Positions 26,321 to 37,953 of a DNA stretch of 42,719 nt are shown here, one piece after another. The translations under genes were made by a program, and so were the position numbers. This DNA comes from Nocardia carnea (GTDB lineage: Bacteria; Actinomycetota; Actinomycetes; Mycobacteriales; Mycobacteriaceae): positions 1 through 42,719 of the forward strand of contig NZ_JARWOV010000085.1 of assembly GCF_029868855.1 (NCBI RefSeq). Direction: 5' to 3'. Position 1 is the first letter of the stretch; every line of letters begins with the position of its first letter. Below the pieces are notes generated by a model that was not told the origin of the DNA, made no database searches, and worked only from the letters and a program-made list of their open reading frames with translations.

Positions 26321-26848
26321 TCAGTCGTCGAGGGCGCCGGCGGTGGAGCCGCCGAGGGGCATTTCGGGGAGGCCGAGTTTGCGGTGGTCCCAGCTGCGGA
26401 TACGTTCGGGGACCACGCGGACGGCTACGCGCTTGTTCAGCATGCCTTCGACGTACTGGCGCATATCTTCGGTGTAGGGGCCGGTATAACGCTCCCAGAC
26501 GCTGACGCCGACGGCGAACAGCTTCTCGGGATCGTCGATCACTTCGGCGTGGCCCTCGATGGAGACGCCGCGCAGGGTGTCGTAGGTCTGGCCGGCCTCG
26601 ACCATGCAGGTGATCGTGGGATTCCGGCGGAGATTGACGGCTTTCTGGGATTTGCCTTTGGTTTCGAACCACAGTTCGGGAACGGCATCGGGGCGGTCGG
26701 GATCGGCGATCAGCGCGTACCACATGGCGGTGAGGTGCGGTTTTCCGTCGGCACCCAGGGTGGCCAGGGTGGCCACGCGGCTGCGCGTGAGGAAATCGGT
26801 GATCTCGGCGTCGGTCATCACGATCTGTGACCGTTGGTTCACTCCCAT
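26321..26848 (-). CDS. PPOX-fold flavin/F420-dependent enzyme
   Basis: Split-beta-barrel protein of 175 residues of the pyridoxamine-phosphate-oxidase-like superfamily. It shows FLTRSRVATLATLGADGKPHLTAMWYAL, the strand pair typical of the F420- or FMN-binding branch, then ETKGKSQKAVNLRRNPTITCMVE and a C-terminal RVVPERIRSWDHRKLG. The ATG at 26848 matches the family start; a longer upstream frame is not supported. It follows the IclR gene by 34 nt in the same direction. I recall a similar gene (Rv2991) near leuCD in M. tuberculosis, which supports conservation of the position. Substrate unknown. Confidence 0.85.
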   Translation of the reverse strand: MGVNQRSQIVMTDAEITDFLTRSRVATLATLGADGKPHLTAMWYALIADPDRPDAVPELWFETKGKSQKAVNLRRNPTITCMVEAGQTYDTLRGVSIEGHAEVIDDPEKLFAVGVSVWERYTGPYTEDMRQYVEGMLNKRVAVRVVPERIRSWDHRKLGLPEMPLGGSTAGALDD

Positions 26849-26882
26849 GAGGTCACCATAAGTGACGGCGGGTGCCCACCGC

Positions 26883-27584
26883 TCAGAGTCGGCGGTGCAG
26901 GGCATCCGCCGCCGCGACGAGGTCCGCGGCCCAGCGGGCACCGGGGCGGCGGCCCATCCGGTCGATCGGGCCGGAAACGGATATCGCGGCGACCACGGCG
27001 CCCTGCTGATCCCGTACGGGTGCCGAGATACTCGCGACCCCGGCCGCCCGTTCGCCGGCGCTCTGCGCCCAACCCCGTTTGCGGACATCGGCGAGAGTGC
27101 GTTCGGTGTAGAGAGCCTCGGCGAGCACGCTGCGCTGCAGGTCGGGATCGGCCCAGGCGACCAGGACTTTCGCGGCCGAACCGGCGGTGAGCGGCAGCCG
27201 GGAGCCGATGGGCACGGTATCGCGTAATCCGGCGGGCGGCTCCAGGGCGGCGACGCAGACCCGCTGGTTGCCGTCGCGGCAGTACAGTTGCACGCTTTCG
27301 CCGGTGATCTCGCGCAGCCGGGGCAGGATCGAGCTCGCGGCCTCGAGCAGCGGATCGGCGGCGCCGGCGGCGAGTTCGCCGAGGGCGGGGCCCGGGCGCC
27401 AGGCGCCGTCGCCGTTACGGGCCAGCAGTCGATGGGTTTCCAGGCCTACCGCGAGGCGGTGGGCGGTGGCGCGCGGTAGGCCGGTGCGTTCGCACAGCTC
27501 GTTGAGACCGCAGGGCTGCTCGGCGACCGCATACAGCACTGCCACCGCTTTGTCCAGAACGCCGATACCGCTATGCTGTCTCAT
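26883..27584 (-). CDS. IclR-family regulator, probable leucine-gene regulator
   Basis: Transcription factor of 233 residues with an N-terminal winged helix (about 5-60; LNELCERTGLPRATAHRL) and an IclR effector domain (about 75-230; PLTAGSAAKVLVAW, ASISAPVRDQQGAVVAAISVSGP). It is divergent from leuC, exactly the position of LtbR in Corynebacterium and NdgR in Streptomyces, regulators of leuCD and leuB, so the same role is inferred. The ATG at 27584 is preceded on its strand by TAATAT only 6 nt upstream, with no ribosome site, suggesting a leaderless mRNA. Confidence 0.88.
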   Translation of the reverse strand: MRQHSGIGVLDKAVAVLYAVAEQPCGLNELCERTGLPRATAHRLAVGLETHRLLARNGDGAWRPGPALGELAAGAADPLLEAASSILPRLREITGESVQLYCRDGNQRVCVAALEPPAGLRDTVPIGSRLPLTAGSAAKVLVAWADPDLQRSVLAEALYTERTLADVRKRGWAQSAGERAAGVASISAPVRDQQGAVVAAISVSGPIDRMGRRPGARWAADLVAAADALHRRL

Positions 27585-27590
27585 ACAACG

Positions 27591-27596
27591 ATATTA
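27591..27596 (-). promoter_or_regulatory. -10 element of the IclR gene (leaderless start)
   Basis: On the minus strand TAATAT, a near-perfect -10 hexamer, lies 6 nt before the ATG at 27584, placing the transcription start on the start codon. The -35 region is weak, which would suit autoregulation. Confidence 0.5.
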
Positions 27597-27727
27597 GCGT
27601 CCTGCATTCTGAGATGCCATCACGAACAGCCCAGGTGGGTCGTGGGATGGGGTCGCGATATTCCAGCTAGCGCGTATCCGCCACGGGTTACCCGGGCGGG
27701 TGCCCGGCCCGAAAGGTGATCGCAACA

Positions 27728-29143
27728 ATGCCACGTACGCTGGCCGAGAAAGTATGGGAACAGCATGTCGTCGCCCGCGGTGAAGGAGAGGGCGAGGCTC
27801 GCGAACCCGATCTGATCTACATCGATCTGCATCTGGTGCACGAGGTCACCAGTCCGCAGGCGTTCGACGGTCTGCGGGCGGCGGGGCGGCCGGTGCGCCG
27901 GCCGGATCTCACCATTGCCACCGAGGATCACAACGTTCCCACCGCCGATATCGACAAACCGATTGCCGATCCGATTTCGCGTCTCCAGGTGGAGACGCTG
28001 CGGCGTAACTGCGCGGAATTCGGTATCCGGCTGCACCCGATGGGGGATCGCGAACAGGGCATCGTGCATGTGGTCGGTCCCCAGCTCGGCCTGACCCAGC
28101 CCGGAACGACCGTGGTGTGCGGGGACAGCCATACCTCCACCCACGGCGCGTTCGGCGCACTGGCCATGGGAATCGGGACCAGTGAGGTCGAGCACGTACT
28201 GGCCACGCAGACGCTGTCGCTGCGGCCGTTCAAGACGATGGCGATCACCGTCGACGGGGAACTGCCGGCGGGAGTCACCAGTAAAGACCTCATTCTGGCG
28301 GTGATCGCCGAAATCGGTACCGGCGGCGGCCAGGGATATGTGCTCGAGTACCGCGGTGAGGCCATTCGGAAAATGTCGATGGAAGCGCGGATGACTATCT
28401 GCAATATGTCCATCGAGGCCGGGGCACGGGCCGGGATGATCGCCCCGGACGAAACGACCTACGAGTTCCTGAAAGGCCGGCCGCATGCACCGCAGGGTGC
28501 GGACTGGGATGCCGCGGTACAGGCGTGGGAAGCGCTGAAGACCGATGAAGACGCCGTTTTCGACCGGGAAGTGCATATCGACGCGAGTGCGCTGACACCG
28601 TTCGTCACCTGGGGTACCAACCCGGGACAGGGTCTGCCGCTCGGCGCAAATGTGCCGGATCCGGCGCAGATCGCCGACGAAAGCGCACGTGAGTCGGCGG
28701 AGAAAGCGCTGCGATACATGGATTTGACCCCGGGTATGCCGTTGCGCGAGGTTGCGGTGGACACCGTGTTCGTCGGGTCGTGCACCAACGGCCGGATCGA
28801 GGATCTGCGGGCCGTGGCCGGGGTCCTGAAGGGCCGCAAGGTCGCCGACGGGGTGCGGATGCTGGTGGTACCGGGCTCGATGCGGGTGCGGGAACAGGCC
28901 GAGAAGGAGGGTCTCGGCGATATCTTCACCGCGGCCGGGGCCGAATGGCGGCAGGCCGGATGCTCGATGTGCCTGGGGATGAACCCCGATCAGCTAGAAC
29001 CCGGCCAGCGTTGCGCCTCCACCTCCAACCGGAATTTCGAGGGCCGGCAGGGCAAAGGTGGCCGCACGCATCTGGTGTCGCCACTGGTCGCCGCGGCTAC
29101 CGCGGTCCGCGGCCGGCTGTCGGCGCCCGCCGATCTGAACTGA
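27728..29143 (+). CDS. leuC: 3-isopropylmalate dehydratase large subunit
   Basis: Aconitase-fold [4Fe-4S] subunit that, with LeuD, isomerises 2-isopropylmalate to 3-isopropylmalate. The 471-residue protein contains the cluster ligands Cys352 (GSCTNGR), Cys412 and Cys415 (GCSMCLGMN), plus [19 protein letters not shown] and the C-terminal [10 protein letters not shown]. The ATG at 27728 is preceded by GAAAGGTG about 12 nt upstream; an in-frame GTG four codons earlier overlaps that site and is less likely. leuD follows after 53 nt. Confidence 0.97.
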   Translation: MPRTLAEKVWEQHVVARGEGEGEAREPDLIYIDLHLVHEVTSPQAFDGLRAAGRPVRRPDLTIATEDHNVPTADIDKPIADPISRLQVETLRRNCAEFGIRLHPMGDREQGIVHVVGPQLGLTQPGTTVVCGDSHTSTHGAFGALAMGIGTSEVEHVLATQTLSLRPFKTMAITVDGELPAGVTSKDLILAVIAEIGTGGGQGYVLEYRGEAIRKMSMEARMTICNMSIEAGARAGMIAPDETTYEFLKGRPHAPQGADWDAAVQAWEALKTDEDAVFDREVHIDASALTPFVTWGTNPGQGLPLGANVPDPAQIADESARESAEKALRYMDLTPGMPLREVAVDTVFVGSCTNGRIEDLRAVAGVLKGRKVADGVRMLVVPGSMRVREQAEKEGLGDIFTAAGAEWRQAGCSMCLGMNPDQLEPGQRCASTSNRNFEGRQGKGGRTHLVSPLVAAATAVRGRLSAPADLN

Positions 29144-29196
29144 GCCGCCGCGCCGCATTCCGAAACCTACGATCAGCCCGAAACAGGAGAAATACG

Positions 29197-29805
29197 ATGG
29201 AAGCCTTCACCGTGCACAAGGGGATCGGCGTTCCGCTGCGCCGGTCCAATGTGGACACCGATCAGATCATCCCGGCCGTCTATCTGAAGCGCGTGACTCG
29301 AACAGGATTCGAAGACGGTCTGTTCGCCGCATGGCGGGGCGACGAGAACTTCATTCTGAACACCGAACCGTACAAGCACGGCTCCGTACTCGTCGCCGGA
29401 CCGGATTTCGGCACCGGATCATCGCGTGAGCACGCGGTCTGGGCGCTGATGGACTATGGCTTTCGGGTAGTTATCTCTTCACGTTTCGCCGACATCTTCC
29501 GCGGTAATGCGGGCAAGGGTGGTCTACTGGCTGCGCGAATGTCACAGAATGATGTCGAAATGCTCTGGAAGTTGCTCGAGGAACAGCCCGGACTGGAATT
29601 GGTTGTCGACCTCCAGGCGCGCACGGTGACCGCTGGAACCGTCGTGTTGCCGTTCGATATTGACGACTACACGAGGTGGCGCCTGTTGGAAGGATTGGAT
29701 GACATAGGCCTGACACTGCGGCGTAGCGATGTGATCGCCGAGTTCGAAAAGGCAAGGCCGGCTTGGAAACCAAAGACCCTTCCCGAACCTATTTCGCAGG
29801 CGTAA
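29197..29805 (+). CDS. leuD: 3-isopropylmalate dehydratase small subunit
   Basis: Swivel-domain partner of LeuC. The 202-residue protein shows [17 protein letters not shown] near the start and [17 protein letters not shown], the substrate-binding signature, at about 69-85. AGGAG lies 9 nt before the ATG at 29197. The second half of the gene uses noticeably more A/T at third positions than leuC or hup, an oddity without effect on the conserved protein. Confidence 0.96.
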   Translation: MEAFTVHKGIGVPLRRSNVDTDQIIPAVYLKRVTRTGFEDGLFAAWRGDENFILNTEPYKHGSVLVAGPDFGTGSSREHAVWALMDYGFRVVISSRFADIFRGNAGKGGLLAARMSQNDVEMLWKLLEEQPGLELVVDLQARTVTAGTVVLPFDIDDYTRWRLLEGLDDIGLTLRRSDVIAEFEKARPAWKPKTLPEPISQA

Positions 29806-29892
29806 TGTTCTCGGCCTCTTAGTGACGTCTCCGATGACGCGGTAGCTGTGCGTGTGCTAGGCCACATGAATTTTGGCGTGGCACATAGACTC

Positions 29893-29922
29893 TTGCCCAT
29901 TGTGGGTTTACCGTGGTACCTA
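29893..29922 (+). promoter_or_regulatory. Candidate promoter of hup
   Basis: TTGCCC (29893-29898) and TACCTA (29917-29922) are 18 nt apart in the 156-nt gap between leuD and hup, about 40 nt before the hup start codon. The gap is relatively AT-rich. This is a plausible SigA-type promoter by pattern only. Confidence 0.4.
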
Positions 29923-29961
29923 GTCGGTCCGACGACGGGCCATTAGTCTGCGGAGGATTCA

Positions 29962-30597
29962 ATGAACAAGGCGGAACTGATCGACGTTCTGACCGAAAAG
30001 TTGGGTACTGACAGGCGCACGGCCACCGCGGCAGTCGAGCATGTGGTCGACACCATCGTGCGTGCGGTACACAAAGGACAGAGCGTCACCATCACCGGAT
30101 TCGGTGTGTTCGAACAGCGGAAGCGGGCGGCGCGCGTCGCGCGTAATCCGCGTACCGGGGAAACCGTCAAGGTGAAGCCCACTTCGGTGCCGGCCTTCCG
30201 GCCCGGTGCGCAGTTCAAGGCGGTAATCGCGGGTAAACAGAAGCTCGCGGCCACCGGCCCGGCGGTCAAACGCGGTGTCAATGCTCCTGTGGCGGCCAAG
30301 AAATCCACGGCCAAGAAGACCACGGCGAAGAAAACCACCGCCAAGAAGTCGGCCACCAAGGCGCCCGCCAAAACCACGGCACGTAAGACCGCCACCAAGG
30401 CGCCGGCCAAGAGCACCGCCGCGAAGAAGGCGGCCACCAAGACGGCGGCCCGTAAGACGACCGCCAAGAAGAGCCCCGCCAAAGCCGCGGCGAAGAAGAC
30501 CACGGCCAAGGCCACCGCCAAGAAGACCCCGGCGACGAAGAAGGCGACCACCGCGAAGCGGACCCCGGCGAAGAAAGCCGCCAAGAAGGCGCGCTGA
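29962..30597 (+). CDS. hup: Histone-like HU protein with Lys/Ala-rich tail
   Basis: Nucleoid-associated DNA-binding protein of 211 residues. Residues 1-95 are a standard HU domain ([15 protein letters not shown], then [22 protein letters not shown] for the DNA-clasping arms). Residues from about 97 to the end consist of degenerate [13 protein letters not shown] repeats resembling eukaryotic histone H1 tails, the HupB architecture of mycobacteria and nocardiae. The repeat-encoding DNA is strongly biased and prone to length variation. In relatives the tail is acetylated and methylated; that is family knowledge, not visible here. Confidence 0.96.
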   Translation: MNKAELIDVLTEKLGTDRRTATAAVEHVVDTIVRAVHKGQSVTITGFGVFEQRKRAARVARNPRTGETVKVKPTSVPAFRPGAQFKAVIAGKQKLAATGPAVKRGVNAPVAAKKSTAKKTTAKKTTAKKSATKAPAKTTARKTATKAPAKSTAAKKAATKTAARKTTAKKSPAKAAAKKTTAKATAKKTPATKKATTAKRTPAKKAAKKAR

Positions 30598-30732
30598 TTC
30601 GCCCACCCGCGGATGCCGCGGAAATCCCCGACGGCTTTCCGACCCGCGAACGGGTGCTCGTCTGCGAGTAATGCGTGCCGCATCTCGGCCCGCCTGCTCG
30701 CGACCTCCACAACCGAAACGCCGGACGGACCA

Positions 30733-30755
30733 GCCCCCGGGCGATCCCCGGGGGC
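30733..30755. terminator. Terminator between convergent hup and mutT1
   Basis: GCCCCCGGG (30733-30741) and CCCGGGGGC (30747-30755) form a 9-bp perfect stem with a 5-nt loop in the gap between the two convergent genes; it could serve either strand. Confidence 0.55.
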
Positions 30756-30788
30756 GTGACCGTTTCCACGGCCGGTGAGGGTTCGGCT

Positions 30789-31763
30789 CTATCCGGTCGC
30801 CGGCGCGGTATCGACCGACAGCGATCGGTCCAGATGATCGGCGGCGACCAATCGGTCGCCCGCGAAAGACAACACCCAGACCGACCCCTTCCGGGTCCGG
30901 GCGGGTGACAGTCGCATTCCGTCCCGCTCCGCCCACCACCGGACAAGATCCGGAATGGTGTCGCCTTGACTGCACAGTACGGGCACCGCCCGGGCGGACA
31001 GGACCAGCGACCGGATATGTTCCCGCGCCTTCTCGGGATCCGCGGCATATCCGATATCACCGAGCAGCGGGTCCACCGCCACCTCGGCTCCCAAATCCTC
31101 GGCCAGCGGGGCCACCGTCTGCACACAGCGCAGCGGTTCGGCGGAATGGATTTCCCCGGCACCGAATGCCAGCAGGTTCGGCACCAGCGCGAGTGCCTGC
31201 TGCTGCCCGGCCAGTTCGAGCGGGCGCTGCTCGTCCGGCCCGCGGAACCGGTCGCGGCGACCGGCCTTGGCGTGCCGGACGACGAGGGCGGTCCGGGTAT
31301 CGGCCGGTAACCGGGTGAACGCCCGGACGATCTGGCGATCCATCGGATACGACAGCGCCGACATCACCGTCTCCAGCGGGCACCAGGTGAGTTCGTCGAC
31401 TTCGTTGTTCGCCGTGAACGCTCCGCCGGTCACCTCGGCCGCCCAATAGTCGACCCGTTTCAGCCTGCGATGCCCCGGGATCGGATAGGTGACCTTGCCC
31501 AGATAGCGGCCCAGCCGGGGCCGCAGCCCCGTCTCCTCCTCGGTTTCGCGGACCGCGGCCAGGACCGGAGTCTCGCCGGGATCGAGTTTTCCCTTCGGCA
31601 ACGACCAGTCGTCGTATTTGGGCCGGCGGATCACGGCGATCTCCATGCGCCCGGCCGAATCGGGCGCATGGCGCCACAGCACGGTGCCGGCGGCATGAAT
31701 ATTGGCTGTGGTCCGGGGATCCGGGTAGGACGGTGGTGTATGCGTGGTGCCCACTGCGTTCAC
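30789..31763 (-). CDS. mutT1: MutT1: Nudix hydrolase fused to histidine phosphatase
   Basis: Nucleotide-pool sanitising enzyme of 324 residues. The N-terminal Nudix domain (about 20-155) carries an intact Nudix box at 58-80 ([23 protein letters not shown] spans it). The C-terminal histidine-phosphatase domain starts with the VVRHAK motif (RHA 163-165). This fusion is the mycobacterial MutT1 arrangement, reported to act on 8-oxo-GTP and diadenosine polyphosphates. Start GTG at 31763 overlaps the ppk stop (GTGA), so cofC-ppk-mutT1 reads as one operon. Confidence 0.93.
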   Translation of the reverse strand: MNAVGTTHTPPSYPDPRTTANIHAAGTVLWRHAPDSAGRMEIAVIRRPKYDDWSLPKGKLDPGETPVLAAVRETEEETGLRPRLGRYLGKVTYPIPGHRRLKRVDYWAAEVTGGAFTANNEVDELTWCPLETVMSALSYPMDRQIVRAFTRLPADTRTALVVRHAKAGRRDRFRGPDEQRPLELAGQQQALALVPNLLAFGAGEIHSAEPLRCVQTVAPLAEDLGAEVAVDPLLGDIGYAADPEKAREHIRSLVLSARAVPVLCSQGDTIPDLVRWWAERDGMRLSPARTRKGSVWVLSFAGDRLVAADHLDRSLSVDTAPATG

Positions 31764-33952
31764 TGCTGATCCGGGCGGCGCAGGCGCATCAGCGCCACTT
31801 GATGGTCGCGGACTTCGATCCCGTCACCATCCGGGCCGGTGCCGGCCCGGTCGGGGCTGGATTGCCAATTGCCGTCGGCATCCAGTACCCAGCAGCGGGT
31901 CATCGGGTGCAATGCCGATTCGAAGATTCCGTCGAGCCGTTCCCGGAGTTTCGGGTCCTTCACCTGCGCCATGACCTCCACCCGGCGGTCCAGATTGCGG
32001 TGCATCATATCGGCGCTGCCGATCCAGAACTCGTCCTGTGCCGCGAAGTTGAGAATCCGCGAATGCTCGAGCACCCGGCCCAGGATCGACCGCACCTCGA
32101 TGTTCTCGCTCATACCCGCAACCCCCGGCCGCAGTCCGCAGATACTGCGGACCACGATCTGCACCGGAACTCCCGCCTGCGAGGCGCGGTAGAGCGCGTC
32201 GATGACCTGTTCGTCGACAAGGGCATTGGCCTTCAGCCGGATCCGGGCCGGTGCCCCCTCCCGGGCCAATTCGGTCTCGCGTTCGATCCGGGAGATGATC
32301 CCGGACCGGATACCGCTCGGGGCAACCAAGATATTGCGGTAGTCGGCTTTTCTGGAATAGCCGGTGAGCGAATTGAACAGATCGGTGAGATCGGCGCCGA
32401 TCTCCGGCGCCGCGGTGAGCAGACCGACATCCTCGTACAGGCGGGCGGTCTTCGGATTGTAGTTACCGGTGCCGATATGGCAGTAACGGCGAATGGTCGA
32501 GCCCTCCCGGCGCACCACCAGGCAGGTCTTGCAGTGCGTTTTCAACCCGACCAGGCCGTAGACCACATGCACCCCGGCCTGTTCCAGCGTGCGCGCCCAT
32601 TTGATGTTGGCCTGCTCGTCGAACCGTGCTTTGATCTCCACGAGCGCCACCACCTGCTTACCGGCTTCGGCGGCGTCGATGAGCGCGTTGACGATGGGTG
32701 AATCGCCGGAGGTGCGGTACAGGGTCTGTTTGATCGCCAGGACCTGCGGGTCGGCGGCGGCCTGTTCGATGAAACGCTGCACGCTGGTGGAGAACGAATC
32801 GTAGGGGTGGTGCACCAGCACATCGCCTTCACGCAGGGCGGCGAAAACATTGCGCGGGGTCTCACGTTCTCCGAACGCCGGCGGGGTCGCGGGAACGTAG
32901 GGGGCGTCCTTGAGATTCGGGCGGTCCACCCCGTATACCTGCCACAGGCAGGACAGATCCAGCAGTCCCGGAACCTGGATCACATCGCCCGGGTCGACCT
33001 CCAGTTCCCGCAGCAGCAGGTCGAGCATGTGCTCGGTCATATCGTCGGAAACCTCGAGCCGTACCGGTGAACCGAAGCGGCGCCGCGCCAATTCGCGTTC
33101 CAGCGCCTGCAGCAGGTCCTCGTCGCGGTCCTCGTCCACCTCGAAATCGGCGTTGCGGGTGATCCGGAACGAATGGTGCTCGACCACCGTCATCCCCGGG
33201 AACAATTGATCCAGATGCGCCGCGATCAACGCCTCCATCGGCAGGAACGCCGCGATCGAGGCGCCGTTCCCGGAACCGGGCCGGCGGACCCGCACGAACC
33301 GGTCCACATTGTCGGGCACCTTCACGCGGGCGAAATGTTCGCCACCGGTGGTCTGGTCCTGGACGGTGACCGCGAGATTGAGGCTGAGCCCGCTGATGTA
33401 GGGGAACGGATGCGCGGGATCGACGGCCAGGGGCGTGAGCACCGGAAACACCTGGTCCTGGAAATGCGCGGACAGCCGTTCCCGCTCGGGCTCCTGCAGA
33501 TCGGCCCAGTCGATGATCTCGATACCTTCCGCGGTGAGCGCGGGCAGCACCTCGGTGAGGAACACCTCGGCGTGGCGGACGGCGAGATCCTGGGTGCGGG
33601 CCGCGATCAGCTCGAGCTGTTCGCTGGGCGAGCGGCCGTCGGCCGAGCGCACCGAAAGCCCGGTTTCGGCGCGGCGTTTGAGACCGGCGACACGGACCAT
33701 ATAGAACTCGTCGAGATTCGAAGCGAAGATCGCCAGGAATTTCGCGCGTTCCAGCAGCGGCAGCGAACTGTCCTCGGCCAGCGCCAGGACCCGGGCGTTG
33801 AAGTCGAGCCAGCTCAATTCCCGGTTGAGATAGCGATCGGCCGGCAAACGAGGAGATTTCCCGTCCGCCGGGATCTGGGTGGCGGCCGGAGGCGGGGTGG
33901 GTAGCACCTGATGCTGCTTGACGGTTTCCGTATCGCTCACGCCTACGATCAT
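31760..33952 (-). CDS. ppk: Polyphosphate kinase 1
   Basis: Reversible synthesis of polyphosphate from ATP. The protein has about 730 residues with the N-terminal signature [20 protein letters not shown], the [19 protein letters not shown] segment and two catalytic-core histidines: His473 in GLKTHCKT, the expected phosphorylated residue, and His630 in LEHSRILNF. Start is uncertain: ATG at 33952 has poor spacing to TAGGGG, and GTG at 33940 is an alternative. cofC ends 52 nt upstream. Confidence 0.95.
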   Translation of the reverse strand: MIVGVSDTETVKQHQVLPTPPPAATQIPADGKSPRLPADRYLNRELSWLDFNARVLALAEDSSLPLLERAKFLAIFASNLDEFYMVRVAGLKRRAETGLSVRSADGRSPSEQLELIAARTQDLAVRHAEVFLTEVLPALTAEGIEIIDWADLQEPERERLSAHFQDQVFPVLTPLAVDPAHPFPYISGLSLNLAVTVQDQTTGGEHFARVKVPDNVDRFVRVRRPGSGNGASIAAFLPMEALIAAHLDQLFPGMTVVEHHSFRITRNADFEVDEDRDEDLLQALERELARRRFGSPVRLEVSDDMTEHMLDLLLRELEVDPGDVIQVPGLLDLSCLWQVYGVDRPNLKDAPYVPATPPAFGERETPRNVFAALREGDVLVHHPYDSFSTSVQRFIEQAAADPQVLAIKQTLYRTSGDSPIVNALIDAAEAGKQVVALVEIKARFDEQANIKWARTLEQAGVHVVYGLVGLKTHCKTCLVVRREGSTIRRYCHIGTGNYNPKTARLYEDVGLLTAAPEIGADLTDLFNSLTGYSRKADYRNILVAPSGIRSGIISRIERETELAREGAPARIRLKANALVDEQVIDALYRASQAGVPVQIVVRSICGLRPGVAGMSENIEVRSILGRVLEHSRILNFAAQDEFWIGSADMMHRNLDRRVEVMAQVKDPKLRERLDGIFESALHPMTRCWVLDADGNWQSSPDRAGTGPDGDGIEVRDHQVALMRLRRPDQQ

Positions 33953-34004
33953 CCCCTACGAACCGGGTGGTGTGCAGACACCGGCGGTGACTGTTATCTC
34001 TAGT

Positions 34005-34709
34005 TCACGGGGTGGCGACCGGTCCGCACACCTGGGTGACCGGTTCGCGAACACGAGCCGGCAGACCCAGTTCACGCAGGAGGGCAGCGGTCTCGATACC
34101 CGTGCCCAGCGCCTGCACGGCGGCCAGATCCGCGGCGGTGTCGACATCCTGGCGCAGACCCGGCCAATCACCGGCCAGTTCGCGCGCGCCGTCGGTGCGG
34201 TGGTGGTGAGCCGAATCACGGCCGAAGCGCGGACGCAGCGGCAGGCCGGACGGCGCGAACAAGGCCGCGGTACCCGTGCCCGCGTGGTCGGTCACCAGGG
34301 CGCGCAGCTCGCCGGCGGCGGCTGCCAGTACGGCCGACAACTCCTCCGGGCACAATGCGGGCAAATCCGCCTGCAGCGCCAGCAGGTCCACGGCCCCGTG
34401 CCGGCTTCGGACGGCCGCCGCCGCATCGGCGAGCGCGATATTGAGCCCGTCGGGGTCGGTGCGGGCCCGGGCCGGTTCGGGGTGCACCTCGGCGCCGAGC
34501 GCACGGGTTGCCTCGGCTACCACCGGGTCCGGCGTGACGATCGTGATCGCCGCGATCGCGGGAACCTCCGCGACCGCACGCACGGTATCGGTGAGCATGG
34601 CCAGTACCAGCCGGGACCGGTGCGCCGGCGCCAGTACACCGGCGAGCCGGCTCTTGGCGCTGTCCAGGGATTTCACCGCGATCACGGCGTGCACGGAGTG
34701 CGGGCACAT
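34005..34709 (-). CDS. cofC: Phosphoenolpyruvate/2-phospholactate guanylyltransferase
   Basis: Enzyme of coenzyme F420 synthesis (CofC, called FbiD in mycobacteria), joining GTP to phosphoenolpyruvate or 2-phospholactate. The 234-residue protein shows the family start [19 protein letters not shown], then [16 protein letters not shown] and a C-terminal GRDSAHHH...DVDTAADL pattern. It is divergent from gpsA with a gap of only 30 nt, so the two promoters must overlap or lie inside the neighbouring gene. Presence of F420 synthesis fits the PPOX-fold gene nearby. Confidence 0.92.
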   Translation of the reverse strand: MCPHSVHAVIAVKSLDSAKSRLAGVLAPAHRSRLVLAMLTDTVRAVAEVPAIAAITIVTPDPVVAEATRALGAEVHPEPARARTDPDGLNIALADAAAAVRSRHGAVDLLALQADLPALCPEELSAVLAAAAGELRALVTDHAGTGTAALFAPSGLPLRPRFGRDSAHHHRTDGARELAGDWPGLRQDVDTAADLAAVQALGTGIETAALLRELGLPARVREPVTQVCGPVATP

Positions 34710-34739
34710 GGCCCCATCCTGTCATGGCATTCTGAGCTG

Positions 34740-35735
34740 ATGACGAGGGCGGCGGTAATGGGTGCGGGATCGTGGGGTACGACACTGGCGAAAGTACTGG
34801 CCGACGCCGGGACCGAGGTCACGGTCTGGGCCCGGCGGCCCGAGGTCGCCGAGGCACTGGCCACCGATCACCGCAACCCCTACTACATGCCGGGAGTGCA
34901 GCTACCGCCGATCGCCGCCACCAACGATCACCGGCGCGCCCTGGACGACGCCGAGATCGTGGTGCTCGCCGTGCCGTCGCAATCTCTGCGCGCGAACCTG
35001 AAGACCTGGGCGCCGGATATCGGCGCCGATGCCACCCTGCTGAGCGTGGCCAAGGGCATCGAGACCGGCACCCTGCTGCGGATGAGCGAGGTGATCGCGG
35101 AGGTCAGCGGGGCAGACCCGGCGCGGATCGCGGTGCTGTCGGGACCGAACCTCGCCGGCGAACTGGCTGCCGGGCAGCCGGCCGCGACGGTGATCGGCTG
35201 TATCGACGCGCAGCGGGCGGCCGCGGTCCAGCGGGCCTGTGTCACCAGCTACTTCCGGCCCTACACCAATACCGATGTGATCGGCTGCGAAATCGGCGGT
35301 GCCTGTAAGAATGTGATCGCGCTGGCCTGCGGGATCGCCTCCGGCATGGGCTTCGGCGACAACTCCATCGCCGCGCTGATGACCCGCGGCCTGGCCGAGA
35401 TCATCAGGCTCGGCGTGGCACTCGGCGCCGAACCGGCGACGCTGGCCGGGCTGGCCGGGGTCGGGGATCTGATCGCCACCTGCACCTCGCCGCTTTCGCG
35501 CAACCGATCCTTCGGCGTGGCGCTCGGCTCCGGCGGCTCCATGCAGGTCGCCCAGGAGGCCACTCACGGTCAGATCGCCGAAGGCGTGAAATCGTGTAGC
35601 TCGATCCGCGCGCTCGCCGATGCGCACGGGGTGGAGATGCCGCTCACCGAAGCCGTCCACCAGGTGTGTCACGAGGGATTGGCCGTGCAGTCGGCACTGG
35701 AGAAACTACTGGGGCGCCGGATCAAACCCGAATGA
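34740..35735 (+). CDS. gpsA: Glycerol-3-phosphate dehydrogenase (NAD(P)+)
   Basis: Makes sn-glycerol 3-phosphate from dihydroxyacetone phosphate for phospholipid synthesis. The 331-residue protein has the Rossmann motif [10 protein letters not shown] (8-17), [21 protein letters not shown] and catalytic Lys190 in [11 protein letters not shown]. The ATG at 34740 was chosen as the family start; only a weak ribosome site is visible. The long upstream frame is antisense to cofC. ddl follows 57 nt downstream. Confidence 0.96.
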   Translation: MTRAAVMGAGSWGTTLAKVLADAGTEVTVWARRPEVAEALATDHRNPYYMPGVQLPPIAATNDHRRALDDAEIVVLAVPSQSLRANLKTWAPDIGADATLLSVAKGIETGTLLRMSEVIAEVSGADPARIAVLSGPNLAGELAAGQPAATVIGCIDAQRAAAVQRACVTSYFRPYTNTDVIGCEIGGACKNVIALACGIASGMGFGDNSIAALMTRGLAEIIRLGVALGAEPATLAGLAGVGDLIATCTSPLSRNRSFGVALGSGGSMQVAQEATHGQIAEGVKSCSSIRALADAHGVEMPLTEAVHQVCHEGLAVQSALEKLLGRRIKPE

Positions 35736-35792
35736 GCCGCAGCGGCCGGTGCGCGGGGATTATCCGGTGTCGCGACAGGGTACCGTTCGGGC

Positions 35793-36911
<1,119 letters not shown>

Positions 36912-36990
36912 AATCGACCGGCTGCGCTGAGCCGGCCGAGCTGCTGCAAGTCCGCCGGGCTGCGCCGAGTCGGCCGGGCCCGCAGGAGAG

Positions 36991-37614
36991 CTAGTTGGGC
37001 AGTTCGCCGGGATCGAGCGGCCGGGCCGGCAGTTCCGCGGTGATGGTGTCCGATATCGCCTGCAGCGGCGTCGGGCCGGAGCCGTCGGGAACGGTGAGCG
37101 CGAGATAAGTTTCGCGGTCCACCGCGAACCAGGTGGCGGTGGCCGCGGTATCGTCGCGGACCTCGAACCATTGGACGCCGTTGACGACCTGCAGCGGGGA
37201 AGCCCGGTTGAATTCCAGCGGGCGGTCCAGGCCGCAACGCAGCACCACCGCTTCGCCGCCGTCCGGCCGCTGCCAGGCCGCCGTCGCGGGCGGCGCGGGT
37301 TCGACCAGCGTCGAGCGGGTGAACTCGCCGAAGTCGGCGGGTAACGCGGGCAGCAGGGCAGAGCAGGCCGGGCCGTCGGCGGCGGGCGCCGGAACCGGGC
37401 CGAGAGCCAGCGGTTCACGGCCGGTTGGGCCGCGCAGCACGATCACGGCCGCGACGAGGACGCCGACCAGCAGCGCGATGGGTAACGCGACAGCGGTCGC
37501 GATGAGCGCGGGCGGGTAAGGCGCACGTTCCGGAGTCGCGTTGTCCGTGGTCTCGGAATTGCGTGCCTCGGTATCCGGGGTCTTCGTATCCTTCTCGGGC
37601 GATGTCCCCGGCAT
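36991..37614 (-). CDS. Membrane-anchored DUF3515-type protein
   Basis: Protein of 207 residues with a polar N-terminal tail, one membrane helix at about 36-60 and an extracytoplasmic domain holding two cysteines (ACSALLPALPADFG and VLRCGLDRP) that could pair. QWFEVRDDTAATATWFAVDR and a proline-rich end match the DUF3515 family, whose function is not known. ATG at 37614 has GAAGGA 10 nt upstream. It lies convergent to ddl and divergent from thiL, the position of Rv2980 as I recall it in M. tuberculosis. Confidence 0.8.
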   Translation of the reverse strand: MPGTSPEKDTKTPDTEARNSETTDNATPERAPYPPALIATAVALPIALLVGVLVAAVIVLRGPTGREPLALGPVPAPAADGPACSALLPALPADFGEFTRSTLVEPAPPATAAWQRPDGGEAVVLRCGLDRPLEFNRASPLQVVNGVQWFEVRDDTAATATWFAVDRETYLALTVPDGSGPTPLQAISDTITAELPARPLDPGELPN

Positions 37615-37953
37615 CCTCGGCGGTCCTTCCTGCGGCGTACGGGTATGGGTGTGCTGCGCCGGACGCTGTGGGGCATCTGGCCGATCGAGTACGGCGTGGC
37701 GTGCCGCCGGTCGACCGCCCCGGCCCGGTATCCGATCGCTCCGCCCTGCGTGACCAGCGATCCGGCCGCAGCGCGGCAATGACTGCTGCCACCACACCCG
37801 GCTCCGGGCACAGGGTACCGTCAGTGCGGAAAGCGCCGGACGACCGGCCGGCGGCCCACGGCCCGGCCCCGGTCCGCTGCACCGAATCCGTCCGGTCGAG
37901 CATCCCGGCCGACGGAATCGACGAATCCCCCGCCCGCTCGGCAGCGGCGGCGA
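37615..37953. other. Divergent intergenic region before thiL
   Basis: About 340 nt between the DUF3515-type gene and thiL without a supported gene. It should contain both promoters; no clear -10/-35 pair or palindrome could be singled out. Confidence 0.45.
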
